This document shows positions 59,101 to 64,000 of a stretch of DNA of 64,000 nucleotides, one piece after another (within the stretch, counting starts at the first letter, position 1; every line of letters begins with the position of its first letter). This DNA is from Fischerella muscicola SAG 1427-1 = PCC 73103 (lineage in GTDB: Bacteria > Cyanobacteriota > Cyanobacteriia > Cyanobacteriales > Nostocaceae): positions 1 to 64,000 of the forward strand of contig NZ_AJLJ01000210.1 in NCBI RefSeq assembly GCF_000317245.1. The letters are read 5' to 3'. The notes under the pieces are model-generated. The model searched no databases and was not told the DNA's origin. It saw only the letters and a program-made list of their open reading frames with translations. The position numbers were made by a program, and so were the translations under genes.

Positions 59101-60694
59101 ACTCACCAGAGAAATTGCAGCCGCCAGAAAAGGTATAGATAACGCCTTTAGCAAACAAGAAGATTGGCAAACACCACTAGGTAGTTACTTCACAGCCAAA
59201 CCACTCGGTAAACGTGGAGGAGTTGCTTACGTTTACCCAGCAGCAGTCAACTCTTATCTAGGTATTGCGCGTAACCTCTTCCGTCTATTCCCCAACATCC
59301 TCGACGACATCGCCATCAAAGAACTACAAAACCTCGTCGCCGATATCTCCCGCATCGTCTTCCCCAGAAGCTTAAACAAACTTTCATCCCGTCAACTCGA
59401 AACCAAAGAACAGCAATTTCTCGATGATCCTCTAGCCATCTTCGACGTAGACATGCTGTTTACCAGATTCATCACCCAAATCATCCGTGATCAATTCCAA
59501 GTCAAACCCGAATTTGTCTTTGGTTACAGCTTGGGTGAAACCAGTATGATGTCTGCTGTCGGTGTCTGGGATAACTTCACCCAAGGAATCCGCGCCCTCC
59601 ACACCTCACCCCTATTTGCCGACAGATTATCTGGTGCAAAAACAGCCGTCCGCCAGTATTGGCAACTACCACCAAACCAAGATAATAACTTCTGGGCTAA
59701 CTATGTTCTCATGACAACCCCATCTCAAGTCAGAGAATATCTCAAACATGAGAAGCGCGTCTTCTTAACCCAAATCAACACACCAGAAGAAGTCGTCATC
59801 GCCGGTCAACCAGCAGCTTGTGAAAGAATCATTCAAATATTAGGCTGTAACGCCTTCCGCGCCCCCTTCGATCACGTGATCCATTGTGAGGCGATGGGTT
59901 CCGAGTATAACGAAATCGCCAGAGTCAACACCCTACCCATCCAGAAAAATTTACCAGATGTCACCCTCTACTCTGCTGCTGAGTATAGCCCGGTGAGAAT
60001 GGAAAGTGAAGCGATCGCCAACAGTATAGCCACAGGTTTATCCCAACAGCTAGATTTTCCCCGGCTAGTTAACCGAGTCTATGATGATGGGGCGAGAATC
60101 TTTATCGAAACAGGTGCAGGTAACATTTGTTCACGCTGGATAGATAAAATTCTCGGCAGCAAACAACACATTACCATATCCCTCAATCGCAGAGGTTTAG
60201 ACGACCATTCTGGTATCGTCAAAGCCCTAGCAAAACTCGTCAGCCATCAAGTTTCTGTTGACCTGTCACCACTCTACACCCAAGTAACAGAAACTAGTAA
60301 AAAATCCAAACTCACCCTCAAAAAAGTCACCTTGGGTGGACAAAGCATTACCGACAAAATTTTGACGGAAGAAAACAAACAACTCTTCCGCAACATCTCC
60401 AAAACTATCAAAAAATCTCAACCCATCAACCCCCCTGCGACTCAACCAGAAAAAATGCCGCTACAAAATATCATGGATAACAGCTTAGAGCCAAAAGCAG
60501 AAGTACAATTTGTTGAGTCAACCCAAACCATTACCCTCCTCAATCAATCTCATTATCAAAAATTGAACGCCAATAATTTCCAAGTTCATAAAACTCATGA
60601 CGCCTTCTTACAATCTCGTCAAGAATTTAGCCAGCAAATCAGCGAACTGATTCAACTACAACTCGCTTGTGTTGAAAACTTGTTAAATGAGTAA
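56108..60694 (+). CDS. hglC: HglC-like synthase (KS-chain length factor-AT)
   Basis: 1528 residues. KS1 (about 1-450) is complete: C199 (DAACSS), H335 (CHATGT) and H372 (GHLLTAAG). A second KS-like domain (about 460-955) has lost its cysteine (TITAGENSTF) and acts as a chain length factor (EVYGSGN and GHTYTASG remain). An AT-like domain follows (about 1070-1400; S1141 in GYSLGE). A C-terminal helical module (about 1477-1528) is related to the two in HglE. It corresponds to PfaC plus PfaB of PUFA synthases without the dehydratases. I chose the GTG at 56108 with AGGAG 7 bases upstream; the frame before it is repeat DNA. It should condense and set chain length of the glycolipid fatty alcohol. 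Confidence 0.85.
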   Translation: MEKIAIIGFSCLFPDAKNPEEFWQNLIQQKDSTSSLTSQELGVNPQIFYEPSKGKPDKVYSLKGGFIRDFQFDPTGYKLPAELLEKLDNTFKWSLHVTKQALQHSGYLNQESILSQCGVILGTLSLPTKASNQLFTPIYQEILTPSVRELLQQQDFDLAGLNSSDQASFYNAMISGLPAAIIAQAFSLSNIHFCIDAACSSPQYSIRLASHYLWTHKADLMLAGGISCADPLFIRMLFSGIQGYPENDDISRPLDKLSRGMLTAEGAGMVVLKRYSDAIRDGDRIYATITGNGLSNDGRGKHLLSPNSKGQTLAFERAYQEAQINPNNIDYMECHATGTLLGDTTEFQSIETFFGKYQAKPLLGSVKSNVGHLLTAAGSVSLIKVLMSMSNGVIPATINITEPMGTDNNVVSPQRIVTNTTNWPENQPIKRAAISAFGLGGTNAHMILEQGKTTESVTPEESLHPAKLAIVGMDAFFGGCDGLDAFERSIYEGRQHFIPLPPNRWYGVEKQAELLKKYGLADGKPPLGAYITDFEIDTVSSKIPPNELEKLNQQQLLLLKVAERALKDAGIKEGANVAVIIAAETEFSAHHLQQRWNLDWQIKEGLIAGEISLPSDKVAQLETIVKDGIHHPVESSEYVSYIANIMASRISSLWDFTAPVFTITAGENSTFKVLEVAQHLLTTGEADAVLVGAVDLAGGMENVLLRNQRTAINSGTNTLSYDQKVNGWMVGEGAGAVVLKLHETAKKERDRIYAAVDAISFVQDRLGNNNPKAVHQVCQQALLMAGIKPSDVNYLEVYGSGNKQEDEAEITGLLQAYPGSASDLNYAIGSVKANIGHTYTASGIASLIKTALCLYYRYIPGTPNWTGVKDKGQGGVNSPHIPFYVATESRPWFLDKQATKRIAAVNSIGIDGSYAHAILSEEAEQQERSSRFLQQTPFYLFPITGRDRTDLLTQLDALENTVTNGTSLTNAANLAFANYKLDPSANYILVILAHNQNELTREIAAARKGIDNAFSKQEDWQTPLGSYFTAKPLGKRGGVAYVYPAAVNSYLGIARNLFRLFPNILDDIAIKELQNLVADISRIVFPRSLNKLSSRQLETKEQQFLDDPLAIFDVDMLFTRFITQIIRDQFQVKPEFVFGYSLGETSMMSAVGVWDNFTQGIRALHTSPLFADRLSGAKTAVRQYWQLPPNQDNNFWANYVLMTTPSQVREYLKHEKRVFLTQINTPEEVVIAGQPAACERIIQILGCNAFRAPFDHVIHCEAMGSEYNEIARVNTLPIQKNLPDVTLYSAAEYSPVRMESEAIANSIATGLSQQLDFPRLVNRVYDDGARIFIETGAGNICSRWIDKILGSKQHITISLNRRGLDDHSGIVKALAKLVSHQVSVDLSPLYTQVTETSKKSKLTLKKVTLGGQSITDKILTEENKQLFRNISKTIKKSQPINPPATQPEKMPLQNIMDNSLEPKAEVQFVESTQTITLLNQSHYQKLNANNFQVHKTHDAFLQSRQEFSQQISELIQLQLACVENLLNE

Positions 60695-60696
60695 AA

Positions 60697-60794
60697 AACC
60701 GCAGAGGCGCAGAGAACACAGAGAGAGGAATTATAACAACGTAATTATTCTCCTCTCTCCTCTTTCCTCTGCGTACTCTGCGTACTCTGCGGTT
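60697..60794. repeat. CCGCAGAG inverted repeat between hglC and hglA
   Basis: AACCGCAGAGGCGCAGAG at one end faces CTGCGTACTCTGCGGTT at the other, with AGAGAGAGGA and TCCTCTCTCC inside. It follows the hglC stop directly and could slow transcription between hglC and the PfaD-like gene. Confidence 0.65.
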
Positions 60795-60866
60795 CATTAA
60801 AAAACACTCTCAACTTGGATTGCAATATAAATCAACTCCTAATAAATATCTTGAGGAATCACTACG

Positions 60867-62528
60867 GTGAAAACAGTAGATGTGGTAATAGAGAACGGTC
60901 TTGAATTTTGTAGTTCTCCTTGCAACTTTAACCAAATATGGAAAGGTTCCTTAGATTGCGTAGCCTTTAACCCCAGCACAATCAAAGAAAAACTCCTGAC
61001 ATTAGATCAACCTTGTTACATCGTTAAAGTTGACGGCAAAATTGGTGTCACCAACGACGGTTATTTGTCTCCTCTTGATCATGGTAAAGTAGGACAAATT
61101 GAATTGTTGATGGTAATTCCACCCATCAGATTACAACAATTGGGAGACCCGAATTTTCTGGCTTTTCATGGTGTGAAATACGCCTACACCACTGGTGCAA
61201 TGGCTGGTGGAATCGCCTCAGAAGAAATGATCATTGCTTTAGGAAAAGAGGGAATTTTGGGTTCCTTTGGTGCAGGTGGTTTACCGCCACATCGCTTAGA
61301 AATAGCTATTAACCGCATCCAATACGCCTTACCAAATGGGCCTTATGCTTTTAATTTAATTCATAGTCCTAATGAACCTGCACTTGAACGCGGTGCAGTA
61401 GATTTATACCTCAAATATGGGGTAAGAACCATAGAAGCTTCGGCTTTTTTAGATATAACTCCCAACATAGTTTATTACCGTGCTGCAGGATTGGGCGTTA
61501 ATTCAGCAAATGAAATTGAAATAAAAAACAAAATCATTGCGAAAATTTCCCGCCGTGAAGTTGCAAGTAAATTTATGCAACCAGCACCACAAAAAATGCT
61601 GCAAGAATTGGTTGCACAAGGATTAATCAGTGAATTACAAGCAAATTTAGCAGCTAGAATTCCTCTGGCTGATGATATTACAGCAGAAGCAGATTCTGGT
61701 GGTCATACTGATAATCGTCCTTTAGTTTGTTTGCTACCTTCAATTGTGGCTTTGCGGGATGAAATTCAAGCACAATATAATTATGAAAAACCTATCCGAG
61801 TCGGAGTTGCAGGTGGAATTGCAACGCCACAATCTGCTTTAGCTGCTTTTATGATGGGTGCTGCATATGTGGTGACAGGTTCAATTAATCAATCATGTAT
61901 GGAAGCCGGAAGTTGTCAGCATACCAAGCAATTGTTAGCACAAGCAGATATGGCTGATGTGATGATGGCCCCAGCCGCAGATATGTTTGAAATGGGTGTA
62001 AAACTGCAAGTTCTCAAACGCGGTACAATGTTTCCTCTCCGCGCTCAAAAATTATATGAAATCTACAGGAATTATAATTCAATTGATGAGATTCCTAGTC
62101 AAGAAAGAGAGAAGCTAGAAAAACAAGTTTTTCGTAAGCCACTTGCTCAAGTTTGGGAAGAAACAGCGGCTTATTTATCCCAAAAAAATCCAGAGAAATT
62201 GGGGAAAGCTGTTAATAATCCTAAATTGAAAATGGCGTTAATTTTCCGTTGGTATTTAGGGTTATCTTCTCGTTGGTCTCATGCTGGAGAAAAAGGTAGA
62301 GAAGTTGATTATCAAATTTGGTGTGGCCCAGCAATAGGTAGCTTTAATGACTGGGTGCGGGGTTCCTATCTAGCAGATCCAAATCATCGCCGCGTTGTGG
62401 ATGTTGCTAACCATATCATGATAGGTTCTGCCTACTTATACCGAATTCAAAGTTTGAAAACTCAAGGGCTGCAAATTCCAAATTACTACAGTCAATATAC
62501 ACCTGTAAATTCTACATTGGAAGCCTAA
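60867..62528 (+). CDS. hglA: PfaD-like enoyl reductase (nitronate-monooxygenase fold)
   Basis: 553 residues of the PfaD/FabK-like family: a TIM barrel binding FMN with [20 protein letters not shown] (about 275-285), [29 protein letters not shown] and the C-terminal PfaD part ([39 protein letters not shown]). It should reduce the enoyl intermediates during chain extension. GTG at 60867 with GAGGA about 10 bases upstream. It lies between hglC and hetM; I recall hglA as its symbol in Anabaena, but the symbol is less certain than the function. Confidence 0.85.
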   Translation: MKTVDVVIENGLEFCSSPCNFNQIWKGSLDCVAFNPSTIKEKLLTLDQPCYIVKVDGKIGVTNDGYLSPLDHGKVGQIELLMVIPPIRLQQLGDPNFLAFHGVKYAYTTGAMAGGIASEEMIIALGKEGILGSFGAGGLPPHRLEIAINRIQYALPNGPYAFNLIHSPNEPALERGAVDLYLKYGVRTIEASAFLDITPNIVYYRAAGLGVNSANEIEIKNKIIAKISRREVASKFMQPAPQKMLQELVAQGLISELQANLAARIPLADDITAEADSGGHTDNRPLVCLLPSIVALRDEIQAQYNYEKPIRVGVAGGIATPQSALAAFMMGAAYVVTGSINQSCMEAGSCQHTKQLLAQADMADVMMAPAADMFEMGVKLQVLKRGTMFPLRAQKLYEIYRNYNSIDEIPSQEREKLEKQVFRKPLAQVWEETAAYLSQKNPEKLGKAVNNPKLKMALIFRWYLGLSSRWSHAGEKGREVDYQIWCGPAIGSFNDWVRGSYLADPNHRRVVDVANHIMIGSAYLYRIQSLKTQGLQIPNYYSQYTPVNSTLEA

Positions 62529-62530
62529 AT

Positions 62531-64000
62531 ATGATGACAGCAAAAAAATCTTTAACAGCAGCAGAAATTCAAGCTTGGTTGTTATCTAATCTTGCCGAAA
62601 CTCTCCAAGTAGCACTAGATCAAGTTGATACCGAACAGCCATTAGATACTTATGGTCTGGATTCTACTCAAGCGATGGTAATTGTCACAAAAGCCGAAAA
62701 AATGCTCGGATTTAAAATAGCTCCGACATTATTATGGCATTACCCAACTATTGCTTCACTTTCTCAGCGTTTAGCGGAAGAATCGCAAGAATTAGCATCA
62801 GATGTAGAAGAAACTTTTACAGTTAAAAATGTCGCTCCGATTTTAGATTTAAGTGCTGAAGCTGTTCTTGACCCTAACATCCGTCCTGCATCTGGTCATT
62901 TTGTGTTCACAAGTGAACCAAAGAATGTATTTATCACAGGTGGAACAGGATTTTTAGGAGCTTTTTTAATCTACGAATTGCTACAGCAAACTAATGCTGA
63001 TATTTATTGTTTAGTACGTGGGGCTCATCCAGAAGAAGGTAAGCAAAAACTCAAGAAAAATCTGCAAAGTTATGGACTTTGGAATGAAATATTCCGTCCC
63101 AGACTTATCCCAGTAATTGGTGATTTATCTCAGCCACTATTAGGAATTAGCAAAGATACCTTTGAAATGCTAGCTGCTAATCTTGATAGTATTTATCACA
63201 GTGCAGCAACACTCAATTATGTTTATCCCTATTCTGCACTCAAAACACCAAATGTTTTAGGCACACAAGAAGTATTGCGTTTGGCGTGTCTTTTTAAAGT
63301 CAAACCAGTACATTATGTGTCTAGTGTCGCTGTATTTGAATCGCCATTTTATGCTGGTAAAATAGTCAAAGAAGATGATAACTTTGAGCATTGGCAAGGC
63401 ATTTTTCTGGGTTACTCGCAAACAAAATGGGTAGCAGAAAAACTAGTTACAATTGCTCGCGATCGCGGCCTTCCTGTAACTATCCACAGACCACCTTTAA
63501 TCGCAGGAGACAGCCAAACAGGCGCTTGTAATACAGATGATTTTATCAACTTGGTAATTAAAGGTTGTATCCAGATGGGATACTTCCCAGACGTAGATTA
63601 TCGGTTGGATGCATCACCTGTTGATTATGTCAGCAAATCTATTGTTTATCTCTCCAAACAAGAAGAGTCTTTAGGTAAAGCATTCCACTTACAGCATCCT
63701 GCACCTGTTCCCTTTTCTGATTTACTTGCATGGATGGATTCTCTTGGTTTTGCGATTCAAACAATTCCTTATCAAGAATGGCAAACAAAATTAATTAATG
63801 ATATCTCTTCCGCAGAAAATCCTTTGTATACACTCAGACCTTTCTTATTAGAAAGTTGGTCAGAAGAACAAATCACTATTCCCGATTTGTACCTGCAAAG
63901 TAGAAGGCCAATCATTAATTGCGAAGCAACCCTAAATGCACTTGCTGGTAGTGGTATCGCTTGTCCACCAATGGATACACAACTGTTTATGACCTACTCT
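62531..64000 (+). CDS. hetM: HetM/HglB: ACP-thioester reductase (3' end off the right edge)
   Basis: 490 codons are visible and the frame is open at the window end; the Anabaena HetM has about 506 residues, so only the tail should be missing. Residues about 8-85 form an ACP (S45 in YGLDST). From about 135 on there is a thioester reductase domain: [16 protein letters not shown], then [22 protein letters not shown] (YxxxK), and [16 protein letters not shown]. It should release the finished chain as an alcohol. The ATG at 62531 is 3 bases after the stop of the PfaD-like gene (a second ATG follows at 62534). In Anabaena hetN and hetI follow. Confidence 0.9.
   Translation, partial: MMTAKKSLTAAEIQAWLLSNLAETLQVALDQVDTEQPLDTYGLDSTQAMVIVTKAEKMLGFKIAPTLLWHYPTIASLSQRLAEESQELASDVEETFTVKNVAPILDLSAEAVLDPNIRPASGHFVFTSEPKNVFITGGTGFLGAFLIYELLQQTNADIYCLVRGAHPEEGKQKLKKNLQSYGLWNEIFRPRLIPVIGDLSQPLLGISKDTFEMLAANLDSIYHSAATLNYVYPYSALKTPNVLGTQEVLRLACLFKVKPVHYVSSVAVFESPFYAGKIVKEDDNFEHWQGIFLGYSQTKWVAEKLVTIARDRGLPVTIHRPPLIAGDSQTGACNTDDFINLVIKGCIQMGYFPDVDYRLDASPVDYVSKSIVYLSKQEESLGKAFHLQHPAPVPFSDLLAWMDSLGFAIQTIPYQEWQTKLINDISSAENPLYTLRPFLLESWSEEQITIPDLYLQSRRPIINCEATLNALAGSGIACPPMDTQLFMTYS

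Noticed and set aside
1..64000. CRISPR array, rRNA, prophage or full-length insertion sequence
   Set aside because: I saw no regularly spaced repeats with unique spacers, no rRNA sequence, no phage structural genes and no transposase ORF.

Overview
The window is chromosomal DNA from a filamentous, heterocyst-forming cyanobacterium (Nostocales-like). Many GCGATCGC (HIP1-type) octamers, cyanobacterial housekeeping proteins and several families of short palindromic repeats point to a cyanobacterium. An almost complete heterocyst-glycolipid island (about 37.5-64 kb) points to heterocysts. No genus can be assigned from the sequence alone.

Layout. (1) 1-2.6 kb, minus strand: a tightly packed set of a MoxR-like AAA+ ATPase (cut by the left edge), a degenerate STAND-like protein, a TIR protein with a C-terminal adaptor-like domain, and a 60-residue ORF. 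It resembles the predicted MoxR/TIR NTP-dependent conflict systems. (2) 2.9-11.8 kb: ordinary genes: aminopeptidase P, a Uma2-type protein, a pentapeptide-repeat protein, ffh, rpsP with a KH-domain protein, rpsU (a GTG-start 58-residue gene), a PhoH-type ATPase and a ChuX/HutX-like protein. (3) 11.9-18 kb, all minus strand: a signalling cluster of three DUF4388 (PATAN-like) paralogues, a small GTPase, a roadblock/LC7 protein, an unrecognised protein and a protoglobin. (4) 18.7-36.9 kb: mixed accessory genes: a DUF6816-like lumenal or secreted protein, DUF2243, an ABC exporter, tRNA-Tyr and tRNA-Thr, a 1292-residue NACHT-type ATPase with an N-terminal PD-(D/E)xK nuclease (candidate antiphage protein), two SDRs, a TPR protein, a GMC oxidoreductase and a sulfatase, with decayed gene fragments between them. 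(5) 37.5-64 kb: the heterocyst glycolipid island. Minus-strand genes for glycosylation and export (HglT-like GT4, GT2, DUF2141, HgdA-like epimerase, HgdC-like permease, HgdB-like membrane fusion protein) lie opposite plus-strand genes for a ParB/degenerate-methyltransferase protein, a small protein and a PUFA-synthase-like polyketide synthase: HglE (KS-AT-ACP-ACP-partial KR), a membrane protein, HglD (KR-DH), HglC (KS-CLF-AT), a PfaD-like enoyl reductase and HetM/HglB (ACP-thioester reductase, cut by the right edge).

How the island works. The synthase should build the long-chain fatty alcohol, HetM should release it reductively, the glycosyltransferases should add the sugar, and HgdB/HgdC should take part in depositing the glycolipid in the heterocyst envelope. 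No ATPase gene accompanies hgdB/hgdC here. Symbols in the island rest on domain content and remembered gene order in Anabaena/Nostoc, not on a database search.

Points most worth following up: the MoxR/TIR conflict-type operon, the nuclease-NACHT protein beside tRNA genes, the GTPase-roadblock-protoglobin cluster, the catalytically degenerate ParB-methyltransferase beside hglE, a ketoreductase apparently split between HglE and HglD with a membrane-protein gene between its halves, a helical module shared by HglE and HglC, and a MITE-like element with an exact 5-bp target duplication.
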